12,360 bases of DNA from Pleomorphochaeta sp964545735 (GTDB lineage: Bacteria > Spirochaetota > Spirochaetia > Sphaerochaetales > Sphaerochaetaceae): contig CAZJGS010000077.1 in NCBI GenBank assembly GCA_964545735.1, positions 1 through 12,360 of the forward strand. Reading direction: 5' to 3'. The notes beneath the pieces were generated by a model. The model searched no databases. It worked only from the letters and a program-made list of their open reading frames with translations, and was not told where the DNA came from. Shown piece after piece: positions 1 through 6,889 of this stretch. Each line of letters opens with the position of its first letter. Position 1 is the first letter of the stretch. Made by a program: the position numbers and the translations under genes.

Positions 1-426
1 TCTAATATAATGCCAGACATTCCTTTAACTTTGATAAATGGGGAAGAAACTACATTTTGGCAGTTAGCTGAAAAGGGTAAACCTGTTGTAATAAACTCTT
101 TTGCTTCCTGGTGTCCTCCTTGTAAGAAAGAAATGCCAGATTTTATTGAAGCAAGTGAAAAATATAAGGGGGAAGTTACCTTTATTTTCTTTGATTCCTT
201 TGATGGAGAGCGGGAAACCAAAGAGGCCCTAGATGCTTTTGCTAAAAAGTATTTCAACGATGATACTATATGTGTTATAGACCCTGGTTATATTTCCGCT
301 TTATTTCAATCAAATAGTTTGCCAACAACTATATTATTAGATAGGGAAGGAGTGCCCGTAAATGGTTTCCAAGGAATGGTTTCCAAAGATGTTTTAATAA
401 ACGCTATTGATCAATTACTAGAATAA
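1..426 (+). CDS. TlpA/ResA-like thioredoxin-fold protein, 5' end outside window
   Basis: This is probably an extracytoplasmic thiol-disulfide oxidoreductase of the TlpA/ResA/AlkHP group. The frame is open from base 1, and a TlpA domain normally follows a signal or membrane anchor, so the ATG at 10 is unlikely to be the true start and the gene is taken as 5'-partial. Counted from that ATG, the visible part has the domain-entry motif PDIPLTLINGEE, strand VVINSFASW, the redox motif W-C-P-P-C (Cys35 and Cys38), and the cis-proline segment LPTTILLDREG. It ends in the usual helix, so the 3' end is complete. Such proteins reduce or isomerise disulfides in cytochrome c maturation or peroxide defence. 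The partner is not visible here. A strong hairpin follows the stop after 27 bases. The fold is clear; the precise role is not. Confidence 0.85.
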   Translation, partial: SNIMPDIPLTLINGEETTFWQLAEKGKPVVINSFASWCPPCKKEMPDFIEASEKYKGEVTFIFFDSFDGERETKEALDAFAKKYFNDDTICVIDPGYISALFQSNSLPTTILLDREGVPVNGFQGMVSKDVLINAIDQLLE

Positions 427-453
427 TCATCACCATCATAATAATAAAAAACG

Positions 454-481
454 ATCCCTAACAAAAGTTAGGGATTTCTTT
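454..481. terminator. Bidirectional rho-independent terminator between convergent genes
   Basis: A perfect 9-bp stem, ATCCCTAAC paired with GTTAGGGAT around an AAAA loop, is followed by TTCTTT on the plus strand. On the minus strand the same stem is followed by CGTTTTTT. It can end the thioredoxin gene and the convergent hemolysin III-like gene, whose stop is at 500. Confidence 0.85.
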
Positions 482-499
482 AAATTAAACAAGATTAAA

Positions 500-1168
500 T
501 TAAATAAAGAATTTCAATATTGCGATATAAAAAGTCAAACTTGCAGCTAAGCAAAATAAATGCCAAATTAAATGTCCATGAGGAATTTTTTTAAAGGCAT
601 AAAAAATCACGCCTAAAGTGTATAAAAGACCCCCAGTAATAATATATGGAATTACACCCTTTGGAATGTTCGGTATAATATCTTTCCAAAAGAACAATAA
701 TAACCAACCCATAACAAGGTATAAAACTACATGTAATGGTTTTAATTTACCCCAAAATATAAGAGTGAATCCAACGCCTGAAAGAGCTATTATCCAAAGA
801 AAATAGAAAATATTTAAACTTTTAGCTGTATTTGCATACATAAGCATAGGAGTATAAGTTCCTGCTATTAAAAAATAAATATTACTATGATCTAAAATCC
901 TGCAAATACGCTTAGCATTATTTTTGGGAAGTCCATGATAAAGTGCACTAGCAAAATATAGTAGGAAATTTGATAGTCCAAAAATAATTAATCCAATTTT
1001 TAAATTTGTATTACTTACTGTATTTAAATTAGCAATTATATAAATAATTCCCACAAAAGCCATAAATGCTGCGATAGCATGCGATATTGAGTTTTCTTTT
1101 TCTGCTTCAGGTTTTACTAAAACAGGTAATGAAATATTTTTCTCTAACCAACTTATTTTATTTTTCAT
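500..1168 (-). CDS. trhA: Hemolysin III / TrhA family (PAQR-like) membrane protein
   Basis: This is a 222-residue integral membrane protein of the hemolysin III (YqfA/YplQ/TrhA) branch of the PAQR superfamily, with about seven hydrophobic segments. The family's likely metal-site residues are present: Ser27-x2-His30 near the N-terminus, SALYH (74-78), LDHS (Asp93, His94) followed by AGTYTP (102-107), and His199-x3-His203 near the C-terminus. The length is normal for the family (about 210-230). The start ATG at 1168 has a GAGG ribosome site about 9-10 nt upstream. Bacterial members are linked to membrane lipid and energy homeostasis; true haemolysis is doubtful. The gene appears monocistronic. 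It has a promoter candidate at 1198-1226, and a separate terminator-ended RNA unit lies just upstream in the same direction, which could be a leader. Family assignment is firm; function is inferred from the family. Confidence 0.92.
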   Translation of the reverse strand: MKNKISWLEKNISLPVLVKPEAEKENSISHAIAAFMAFVGIIYIIANLNTVSNTNLKIGLIIFGLSNFLLYFASALYHGLPKNNAKRICRILDHSNIYFLIAGTYTPMLMYANTAKSLNIFYFLWIIALSGVGFTLIFWGKLKPLHVVLYLVMGWLLLFFWKDIIPNIPKGVIPYIITGGLLYTLGVIFYAFKKIPHGHLIWHLFCLAASLTFYIAILKFFI

Positions 1169-1197
1169 AATATATTACCTCGTTGAACTTTTTTATT

Positions 1198-1226
1198 AAT
1201 TTACACTTTCTGAAGTTATTGTACAA
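1198..1226 (-). promoter_or_regulatory. Candidate promoter of the trhA-like gene
   Basis: On the minus strand TTGTAC (1221-1226) and TAAATT (1198-1203) are separated by exactly 17 bp. This places a transcription start about 25 nt before the ATG. The -10 box is weak. The location downstream of the 1251-1286 terminator would make trhA independent of the upstream RNA unit. Confidence 0.45.
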
Positions 1227-1250
1227 CATGAAAAATTATAATTTTTTCGG

Positions 1251-1286
1251 TTAAAAAGAAGAGTGCCCTCCATTAGGAAGACACCC
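1251..1286 (-). terminator. Strong minus-strand intrinsic terminator of the RNA unit
   Basis: Read on the minus strand, GGGUGUCUUCC (1286-1276) pairs with GGAGGGCACUC (1271-1261) around a UAAU loop. All 11 positions pair, three as G-U. A UUCUUUUU tract follows. On the plus strand the G-U pairs become A-C mismatches, so the element is specific to minus-strand transcripts. Confidence 0.8.
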
Positions 1287-1382
1287 CAGTGATAATGTAT
1301 ATAGAGTTAATACTCTTTTTAGTTTAAATATAAATGCGACTAGATGCTATAAATTGTTATCTATGATATGTCGTTGTTTATA
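1251..1382 (-). ncRNA. Candidate structured small RNA (or trhA leader), about 130 nt
   Basis: No protein frame is visible here, but the minus strand has a full transcription unit: a consensus promoter (1389-1417), a predicted start near 1382, and a strong intrinsic terminator ending near 1251. Three stem-loops can be drawn in the predicted RNA. The first pairs CGAC with GUCG and, inside it, UAGAU with AUCUA (about 1335-1377). The second is AGAGU-AUUA-ACUCU (about 1303-1316). The third is the 11-bp terminator stem. It matches no RNA family I can recognise (not tmRNA, SRP RNA or an obvious riboswitch). It lies 82 bases upstream of trhA on the same strand, so it could be an attenuating leader. 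A promoter candidate after the terminator favours a free-standing sRNA. Confidence 0.5.
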
Positions 1383-1388
1383 GTTGAA

Positions 1389-1417
1389 AATATAAAGTAT
1401 AATGTAACTTATGTCAA
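1389..1417 (-). promoter_or_regulatory. Consensus sigma-70 type promoter of the small RNA unit
   Basis: The minus strand shows a perfect TTGACA (1412-1417), a 17-bp spacer and TATATT (1389-1394). It points away from the ABC operon, whose own terminator lies further upstream at 1584-1623. The only thing it can transcribe before the next terminator is the approximately 130-nt unit. Confidence 0.65.
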
Positions 1418-1583
1418 TATAATAGTGAATTTAGTATAAATTTATAGGTTAATAGTATAAGTTCTTATAAAGTAAATAAATAGAAATAAAAATTTATGTT
1501 AAAAGTTTTATAGTTATTTGTTAGCTAAGTGTTTTGGTAAGTAGTTTTATCTTTTTACAAATAATGTTCTTAATTAATTTAGA
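1418..1583. other. Non-coding AT-rich spacer, nothing recognised
   Basis: This is the remainder of the 481-base gap between trhA and the ABC ATPase gene. I see no reading frame with a ribosome site, no strong hairpin and no repeat on either strand. Confidence 0.6.
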
Positions 1584-1623
1584 CATAAAAAAACTACTAC
1601 CCAGATTAAATGAGTAATAGTTT
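1584..1623 (-). terminator. Terminator of the ABC permease/ATPase operon
   Basis: On the minus strand AAACUAUUACUCA pairs with UGGGUAGUAGUUU over 13 positions, two of them G-U, around a UUUAAUC loop. A run of U follows. It lies 26 bases past the ATPase stop. The wobble pairs work only on the minus strand. Confidence 0.8.
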
Positions 1624-1649
1624 ATATTAAATATAATTTTTTTTACAAA

Positions 1650-2393
1650 TTATAAGATGTGTTCTAAAAAAGTTTTAGTTCTTTTATTTTGTGGGTTATC
1701 AAATATTTGAGAGGGTGTTCCAACTTCAACGATTTTTCCTTCATCCATAAAGACCACTTTAGAAGCAGCAGCACGAGCGAAGCCCATTTCATGAGTAACC
1801 AATAGCATAGTCATTCCACTTTTTGCTAAATCGAGCATTACATCAAGAACTTCTTTAATCATCTCAGGGTCTAGTGCACTTGTAGGTTCATCAAAAAGCA
1901 TAATGTTGGGATGCATGGCTAAGGACCTTGCAATAGCAACACGTTGTTGCTGGCCTCCTGATAATTGACTAGCAAAGGAATTAGCTTTTTCACTCAAACC
2001 AACTCTTTCAAGGAGTTTTATTGCTATTTTGTCAGCTTCAGGTTTTTTTAGCTTTTTCACTTTTTTGGGAGCTAATGTAATATTATCTAAAACGCTTAAA
2101 TGAGGAAATAAATTAAAAGCTTGAAATACCATTCCAACTTCTTCTCTGATTTTTCTTATATCAGTAGAACTTTGGACAACATCAATTCCATCAACTAAAA
2201 TAGATCCACTCGTTGGTATTTCTAGTTTGTTAATGCATCTAAGAAGAGTTGATTTTCCACTACCAGAGGGTCCAATAATTACAACAACTTGACCTTCTTT
2301 TACTTCAAGTGAAGCATTGTTTACAGCATCAACTGTATCTCCATTTTGTGTTACAAATGTTTTTTGTAAATTTTTAATATCTATATTAGGCAT
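1650..2393 (-). CDS. Polar amino acid ABC transporter, ATP-binding subunit (GlnQ/ArtM type)
   Basis: This 247-residue cytoplasmic ATPase powers import of a polar amino acid. All motifs are intact: Walker A GPSGSGKST (41-49), Q-loop at Gln91 (QAFNLFPH), signature LSGGQQQR (144-151), Walker B IMLFDEP with Glu169, D-loop SALD, and H-loop His201. The length is typical of the PAAT family (240-250). The start ATG overlaps the end of the permease gene by 8 bases and has AAAGGA 9 nt upstream, so the two are co-translated from one mRNA ending at 1584-1623. The substrate cannot be read from the ATPase. ARG-box-like operators in front of the operon point to arginine or another basic amino acid. The cognate binding protein is probably the separate gene at 6890-7651. 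Confidence 0.95.
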   Translation of the reverse strand: MPNIDIKNLQKTFVTQNGDTVDAVNNASLEVKEGQVVVIIGPSGSGKSTLLRCINKLEIPTSGSILVDGIDVVQSSTDIRKIREEVGMVFQAFNLFPHLSVLDNITLAPKKVKKLKKPEADKIAIKLLERVGLSEKANSFASQLSGGQQQRVAIARSLAMHPNIMLFDEPTSALDPEMIKEVLDVMLDLAKSGMTMLLVTHEMGFARAAASKVVFMDEGKIVEVGTPSQIFDNPQNKRTKTFLEHIL

Positions 2394-3225
2394 CTTTATT
2401 CATCCTTTCTTCTAATTTACCAACCAAACAAGATAGAACTAATGTTATAATTAAATATATAAGTGCTACAACTAACATTGTCTCTAAAGAAAGAAAAGTT
2501 CTTGAAATGTATTCCTTACCTCTTCTTAAAATATCACTTAATGCAATAACTGATACCAAAGAGGAATCTTTTAACATACTTATAAATTCATTACCAACAG
2601 CTGGTAAAATAACTTTAAGAGTTTGAGGTAAAATAACATATGTAAAAGCTTGATACCTGGATAATCCAAGAGCTATAGCTGCTTCCATTTGTCCCCTTGG
2701 GATTGCTTGGATACCCGCTCTTACTATTTCTCCCATATAAGCACCAAAACAAATCGCTAAGGAAATTATAGCGGCTGTAATTCCACTTAAGTGAAAAAAT
2801 CTACCCAGTGCATAATATATAAAAATTAATTGTACTAAAAGTGGAATACCACGTATTAATTCTACATAAACACCACTTATCATATTAATTATACTGTGTT
2901 TGGAAACAGAGCCTAAGCCAGTTAGTGTTCCTATAAATACAGCACCGATGATTGCGAAAATTGTACATTGGAAAGTAACAGGGGCTCCCTGTATACAAAC
3001 TAGAAATATTTCTCTATATGGATCGGGAAAGAAAATAATGAGAGACAATAAAGAAATAATGGCAAAATAAAAAGTTATTCTCCAACTATTCATTAATTTC
3101 CCATTATTTCTATTTGGAATGAGAACTCCATCTGTCATTTGTATGGTAATTGGTTTTTTCTTTTCATGTGATTCTTTAGTGCTTGATTTATTATTCATTG
3201 TATATTCATTTAATCCTTTATACAT
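2386..3225 (-). CDS. Polar amino acid ABC transporter, permease subunit (HisM/GlnP type)
   Basis: This is the membrane channel subunit of a polar amino acid importer. It has a hydrophobic segment at about 49-66, then the family core beginning GAPVTFQCTIFAI, and the ATPase-contact loop EAAIALGLSR (181-190) followed by ILP (198-200). The core is collinear with HisM/GlnP proteins. At 279 residues it is longer than the usual 215-240 because of a polar, Lys-rich N-terminus of about 47 residues before the first membrane helix. The start is uncertain. ATG 3225 is used here; ATG 3198 (residue 10) is an alternative, and an AAAGGA lies between the two but about 15 nt from the second. The gene overlaps the ATPase gene by 8 bases. 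It has its own promoter with ARG-box-like operators. One permease gene suggests a homodimeric channel. Confidence 0.93.
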   Translation of the reverse strand: MYKGLNEYTMNNKSSTKESHEKKKPITIQMTDGVLIPNRNNGKLMNSWRITFYFAIISLLSLIIFFPDPYREIFLVCIQGAPVTFQCTIFAIIGAVFIGTLTGLGSVSKHSIINMISGVYVELIRGIPLLVQLIFIYYALGRFFHLSGITAAIISLAICFGAYMGEIVRAGIQAIPRGQMEAAIALGLSRYQAFTYVILPQTLKVILPAVGNEFISMLKDSSLVSVIALSDILRRGKEYISRTFLSLETMLVVALIYLIITLVLSCLVGKLEERMNKDA

Positions 3226-3236
3226 TAACTTTGTTC

Positions 3237-3265
3237 TTTATCCCATAAATATACAATAAAGTCAA
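3237..3265 (-). promoter_or_regulatory. Promoter of the permease/ATPase operon
   Basis: On the minus strand TTGACT (3260-3265), a 17-bp spacer and GATAAA (3237-3242) lie just upstream of the permease start. The spacer carries the 12-mer TGTATATTTATG, which is also in the spacer of the binding-protein promoter (7694-7722). Confidence 0.6.
3242..3255. promoter_or_regulatory. Proximal degenerate ARG-box-like operator
   Basis: CCCATAAATATACA sits in the promoter spacer and touches the -10. It keeps the ATAAATAT core and the terminal CA of a TGnAT-N4-ATnCA palindrome, but has lost the leading TG. It starts 31 bp, about three helical turns, from the perfect site at 3273. Confidence 0.4.
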
Positions 3266-3272
3266 GATAATG

Positions 3273-3286
3273 TGAATAAATATTCA
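3273..3286. promoter_or_regulatory. ARG-box-like operator (full consensus)
   Basis: TGAATAAATATTCA matches the ArgR/AhrC box TGAAT-wwww-ATTCA at every arm position. It lies 7 bp upstream of the -35 of the permease/ATPase operon. Function is inferred from known ARG boxes; the regulator gene is not in the window. Confidence 0.6.
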
Positions 3287-3321
3287 ACTTTCATACACTG
3301 ATAATGAATAAAAATTAAGCT

Positions 3322-4212
3322 CTAAAATTCTGATTTTTTAGAATGATTTAGTTTTTGTAAAAGAATAATAATGGCAACTCCTAATAAAAAACCTATAACA
3401 TTAAAAGTTGATATACTGAGAGCTAATTGTGGGATTTCTAAAGTTGTAGGACCTATAATAATAGAATAAATAGCAGCAATTATTAATCCAAAGATAAAAC
3501 TGATTGTAGCAGATCTATGTTTTAATAGAGCTGTTTTAACAATTTTTACTGTTGATACTGCTCCTATTAAAATTCCAGAGCCAAATAGTAAAACTGCAAG
3601 AAGATAGGAAAAATTTAAAGACATGAGTTGTTTTAGTGCGTTTATAATTGGTAAATATAATTTAAATATTACAAGCAAGGAGGAGCCTGAAATTCCAGGA
3701 AGAATCATAGTAGAAATAGCAAGCATTCCAGCTACCACTAACTTTAATCCCAATTGAAAATCGATATTTGTCAGAACTATACTACCATTATTCATATTTT
3801 GAGAATTTAAGGAAACAAATAACATTAAAGTGATTCCTATAATAAAGAATATAAAATATTTTACTAAATCTTTTATTTTTGTAGAAAAAATTTGTTTTTC
3901 CTCGATAAATATTAATGGAATTGATGATATGGTTAGCCCAATTAATAAAGAACTCATAAAATATATATGATTTGTAAATAGTGAGGATAATATTAAAATA
4001 CTTAATACCATACCAATTATCCAGCCAATAATTAATTGAGCCAGGAAAATCCAGGAACTTGTTTGTTTTAATTTATTTTTAGAAAAAATATCATTTATAC
4101 TTGTCAAGAATTTATCATAAAATCCAAGTATATATGCAATAGTACCACCCGATACTCCGGGAATACTATCAGCTAATGCCATGCAAAAGCCTCGAATGCT
4201 ATTTAATATCAT
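3322..4212 (-). CDS. popT: DUF368 family undecaprenyl-phosphate translocase (PopT-like)
   Basis: This polytopic membrane protein belongs to the DUF368 family. Members have been shown to act as translocases recycling undecaprenyl phosphate for cell-wall and surface polymer synthesis. The family signature DSIPGVSGGT occurs near the N-terminus and is mirrored in the second half by ILPGISGSS, the internal repeat expected for this family; about eight further hydrophobic segments are present. I chose ATG 4212 (296 codons) because family members start about 15-25 residues before the PGVSGGT motif and a GGGATGG sequence precedes it by 4 nt. The frame stays open back to ATG 4329 (335 codons), which would add a hydrophobic segment (IYIFISLLIFYVF), but that start has no visible ribosome site. 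A promoter candidate is at 4473-4501. The gene is followed after 96 bases by the ABC operon. Confidence 0.88.
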   Translation of the reverse strand: MILNSIRGFCMALADSIPGVSGGTIAYILGFYDKFLTSINDIFSKNKLKQTSSWIFLAQLIIGWIIGMVLSILILSSLFTNHIYFMSSLLIGLTISSIPLIFIEEKQIFSTKIKDLVKYFIFFIIGITLMLFVSLNSQNMNNGSIVLTNIDFQLGLKLVVAGMLAISTMILPGISGSSLLVIFKLYLPIINALKQLMSLNFSYLLAVLLFGSGILIGAVSTVKIVKTALLKHRSATISFIFGLIIAAIYSIIIGPTTLEIPQLALSISTFNVIGFLLGVAIIILLQKLNHSKKSEF

Positions 4213-4472
4213 ATTTCCATCCCATTTATCATATAAGATATTGTTAAACACATAAAATATCAATAAAGAAATAAATATATAAATTGTATATTTTGGTAAA
4301 CAAAGCATAATTAGAGAAAATATATTCATTACTATACGAGTGTTAAGTTTTTTGTTTAATAATTTTAAATTTTTTTATAATTTTAATATACAGATAAAAA
4401 ACTAAATTATTAGGAATATAATATATGTTATAATAGATTACTTGACTAATTGGGAACAAATATTTTTTTGAA

Positions 4473-4501
4473 ATATTGTTATTGCTTAACTCTATTGTCA
4501 A
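4473..4501 (-). promoter_or_regulatory. Candidate promoter of popT
   Basis: The minus strand has a perfect TTGACA (4496-4501), a 17-bp spacer and CAATAT (4473-4478). The leader would be about 135 nt to ATG 4329 or about 250 nt to ATG 4212. An imperfect palindrome (4455-4480, 10 pairs with one bulged A) overlaps the -10 and could be an operator or leader hairpin. Confidence 0.5.
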
Positions 4502-4582
4502 AAGCTTGATTAGGTGCCTTTACCATAAAATGACATTAAAGATTACTTAGGTTGTCTCCTTTATTTCTTAATTTACTTCTAA

Positions 4583-4614
4583 TATAATATATGAATATTA
4601 AATTTTTATAAGGA
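4583..4614 (+). promoter_or_regulatory. -10 box and ribosome site of the sensor kinase
   Basis: TATAAT at 4583-4588 has no convincing -35. It is followed by AAGGA ending at 4614, 8 nt before the ATG at 4623. This ribosome site marks 4623 as the original start of the kinase gene, although the frame breaks soon after. Confidence 0.5.
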
Positions 4615-4622
4615 CTTATTTT

Positions 4623-4868
4623 ATGGAAAACAAAGATAAGGTAAACAAATTTGAAGTTTTTGTGTATTTGATAATTATTTGCTATATAGTCCGGTTTAAC
4701 ACATTAGTCTATAGAAGCTGAAAAAGAGTTAAAAAAAAATGCTGAGAATTTGATAGTTTTAATCGAAAATTCAAAAATTCAAGAACTCAAATTAAATCAA
4801 AAAATGACTGCTGGAAACTAACTCAAGCTCAAATTAAAGATAGTATTAAAGTTGAACTTAATTTATTA
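4623..4868 (+). pseudogene. Frameshifted 5' part of the hybrid sensor kinase gene
   Basis: From ATG 4623, with a good ribosome site, the frame encodes MENKDKVNKF and then a membrane segment (FEVFVYLIIICYIV), and stops at TGA 4719. The next frame, open from 4708, gives a plausible helical continuation (SIEAEKELKKNAENLIVLIE) until TAA 4819. From about 4800 the first frame resumes with LTQAQIKDSIKVELN and runs into the kinase. The best reading is one extra base between about 4705 and 4719 and one missing base near the A run at 4799-4804. Joined, the three pieces give the first transmembrane helix and the N-terminal helix of an extracellular Cache sensor, in a protein of about 744 residues. The breaks may be real decay or sequencing errors. 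Confidence 0.75.
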
Positions 4869-6857
4869 TTGAATAGTTTTAGTTATTTTAAGAATAATTG
4901 GGTAAATGAGCTCATTAATTTTGAAGGTGGAGATAATTATGCAATAAGACTAATACCTCAAAATTTTGAAGATACAGAAGATTTATACCTATCAACAAAT
5001 ACTTTAGATTTTGTGGGTAATACTCCCTATAATAATGAATTGGAAGGAATAATTAAAAATGGAGAAGTATATCAAACCTTTTATTCTGAGAATCTTTTAG
5101 ATAATGAAATTGATGAAAAGTTTTCTTATGCAAAATTATACGAACCGTATAATTGGATTTTAGTTTCAAATATTTCTTATAATGATATGTATAAAGTACC
5201 AACTGCTTATAAAAATCACTATCATTCGGTGCTACCCATTGTCTTACTTTTAGATTTTCTTCTAACTTCAAGTGCTTGTTTTATTATCTATTTAATTATC
5301 AGGAAAAGAAAGGCTAATACTCTAAAAGTAGAAGCGATAAGACAAAATAAATTTAAATCTGAATTTTTGGCAAATATGTCTCATGATTTGAGAACCCCTT
5401 TGGCGTCTATTGTTGGACTCTCGCAATTGGCTCGAGAAGAAAATTTAGATATTAAAGAAATGTATCAATATCTTAAAAATATCGATATTTCTTCAAACTA
5501 TTTATTAACTTTATTAAATGATGTTTTAGATATTTCTGCTATTGAAGAAGGTAAAATTGATATTGAAAAAACTGAATTTGATTTAAAAAAATCCATTTTT
5601 TCTTTAATAAGCATGTTCAATATTAGAAGTAATAATTCTGGGGTTAATTTTGTTTATGATTGTCATGATATTGAGATAGAAAACTTAATAGGTGATAATT
5701 TTAGAATAAATCAAGTAGTTTCTAATTTACTATCCAATGCTTTTAAGTTTACTCAAAAAGAAGGGACTGTAAGATTAGAAATATATCAAGCACAAATAAA
5801 CAAAGAAAAAGTTAGGTTGATAGTAGTTGTAAGTGATAATGGTTGTGGAATTCCTAAAAAGTTCCAAGCAAAAATATTTGATAAGTTTGCACAATCTGAT
5901 CCTAGTATTAAATCATACTATGGTGGTAGTGGTCTTGGTTTATCAATTGTAAAACATTTGACAGAATTGATGCATGGTTCTATTAGTTTGGAGAGTGCTG
6001 TTTCCAAAGGCTCAACATTTACTTTTTCAGTAGATTTAAATTTTGTTAAACCAATAAGTGAAAATCTGACTTTCAAAAAAAATAAATTATTAATTGTTGA
6101 TGATGAGAAAACTTGTAGATCTGTAACTAATTATGCAAATCAATTGTCAATTGAATGTATAAGCTCTGAAAATAAATTAGAAGCTCTTAAAATAGTTGAA
6201 AAAGACGATGCATTTGATTGTATAATTATCAATTATGAGGCTAATAATCAAACACAGGCTTTAATTCATGCAATAAATGAAAAATACCCTGATAACAAAC
6301 CCTTGATTATACTTTCCAAATGCCAAGAAGTACGTTTACCAAGTAAATATGATACCTTTGTTACAATTGATAAACCCATTTTTAAATCTTCTCTATATTC
6401 TGTGATTTGTAATGGTAAAAATTGTTTATCCTCAGAAATTGATACTACACCTATTTCTTTAGACGGCATGAAAGTATTAGTAGTAGAGGATAATAAAGTA
6501 AATCAATTAGTTACTAGAAAAATAGTTGAGTCCTTAGATGTTTTGGTAGATATAGCTGAAGATGGTATGCTAGCTTTACAAATGTTTTTAAAAAAAGATA
6601 ATGATTATTATGATTTAATATTAATGGATTCTCAAATGCCAGTAATGAATGGCCTTGAGGCTACAAAAAAAATTAGAAATAGTCCATTAGCATATGCAAA
6701 AACAGTTAATATATATAGTTTAAGTGCAAATAACGCAAAAGATGATATAGCAGAATGTTATTCAGTGGGAATGAATGGTTATATATCAAAACCTTTAAAT
6801 ATCCCAAAGTTTAAAGAAATCTTGAGTAAAATTTGGGCTGAAAAAAAGCAGGGTTAA
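4869..6857 (+). CDS. Hybrid sensor histidine kinase: Cache sensor, HisKA, HATPase, pseudo-REC, REC
   Basis: This is the intact 662-codon part of a membrane-bound hybrid histidine kinase. Its first codon is a TTG with no ribosome site, so this is almost certainly not the true start (see 4623-4868). Residues 1-115 form the rest of an extracytoplasmic Cache-like sensor, ending with the typical YEPYNWILVSNISYND. TM2 is at about 119-143. HisKA has the phospho-acceptor His172 in NMSHDLRTPL. The ATPase domain has its N-box around Asn290, G1 DNGCGIP (323-329) and G2 GGSGLGLS (352-359). A first receiver (about 405-515) has DDE 411-413 and Lys502, but Asn455 where the phospho-Asp should be. The second receiver (534-655) is complete: EDN, Asp587, Ser619, Lys641. 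No HPt domain or response regulator gene is nearby. The stop codon lies inside the terminator of the convergent gene. The ligand is unknown; an amino acid is possible given Cache families and the neighbouring transporter. Confidence 0.88.
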   Translation: MNSFSYFKNNWVNELINFEGGDNYAIRLIPQNFEDTEDLYLSTNTLDFVGNTPYNNELEGIIKNGEVYQTFYSENLLDNEIDEKFSYAKLYEPYNWILVSNISYNDMYKVPTAYKNHYHSVLPIVLLLDFLLTSSACFIIYLIIRKRKANTLKVEAIRQNKFKSEFLANMSHDLRTPLASIVGLSQLAREENLDIKEMYQYLKNIDISSNYLLTLLNDVLDISAIEEGKIDIEKTEFDLKKSIFSLISMFNIRSNNSGVNFVYDCHDIEIENLIGDNFRINQVVSNLLSNAFKFTQKEGTVRLEIYQAQINKEKVRLIVVVSDNGCGIPKKFQAKIFDKFAQSDPSIKSYYGGSGLGLSIVKHLTELMHGSISLESAVSKGSTFTFSVDLNFVKPISENLTFKKNKLLIVDDEKTCRSVTNYANQLSIECISSENKLEALKIVEKDDAFDCIIINYEANNQTQALIHAINEKYPDNKPLIILSKCQEVRLPSKYDTFVTIDKPIFKSSLYSVICNGKNCLSSEIDTTPISLDGMKVLVVEDNKVNQLVTRKIVESLDVLVDIAEDGMLALQMFLKKDNDYYDLILMDSQMPVMNGLEATKKIRNSPLAYAKTVNIYSLSANNAKDDIAECYSVGMNGYISKPLNIPKFKEILSKIWAEKKQG

Positions 6858-6871
6858 ATTAAACCCTGCTT
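6841..6871 (-). terminator. Terminator of the binding-protein gene, overlapping the kinase stop codon
   Basis: AAGCAGGGTT (6846-6855) and AACCCTGCTT (6862-6871) form a perfect 10-bp stem with a 6-nt loop. The T-run (7 T) follows it only on the minus strand, so it serves the gene at 6890-7651. The last kinase codons and its TAA lie within the stem. On the plus strand the tail is A-rich and termination would be weak. Confidence 0.8.
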
Positions 6872-6889
6872 AAAATATTATATTTTATA

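Noticed and set aside
618..806. 62-codon plus-strand frame opposite trhA
   Set aside because: It is antisense to a clear membrane protein gene, has no ribosome site and its translation looks like no protein family.
4500..4622. Possible riboswitch in the kinase leader (AGGTGCC...GGTTGTCTCC)
   Set aside because: Only 3-4 bp helices can be drawn and it matches no riboswitch consensus I know.
4705..4819. Programmed ribosomal frameshifting in the kinase gene
   Set aside because: Two opposite shifts within 100 bases would be needed, with no slippery heptamer plus stimulator at the first site. Mutation or sequencing error is simpler.
5053..5271. 72-codon minus-strand frame inside the kinase
   Set aside because: Shadow of the Cache/TM2 coding region with no start signal; the plus frame carries recognisable domains.
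6266..6469. 67-codon minus-strand frame inside the kinase
   Set aside because: Shadow of the pseudo-receiver coding sequence; no ribosome site or similarity.
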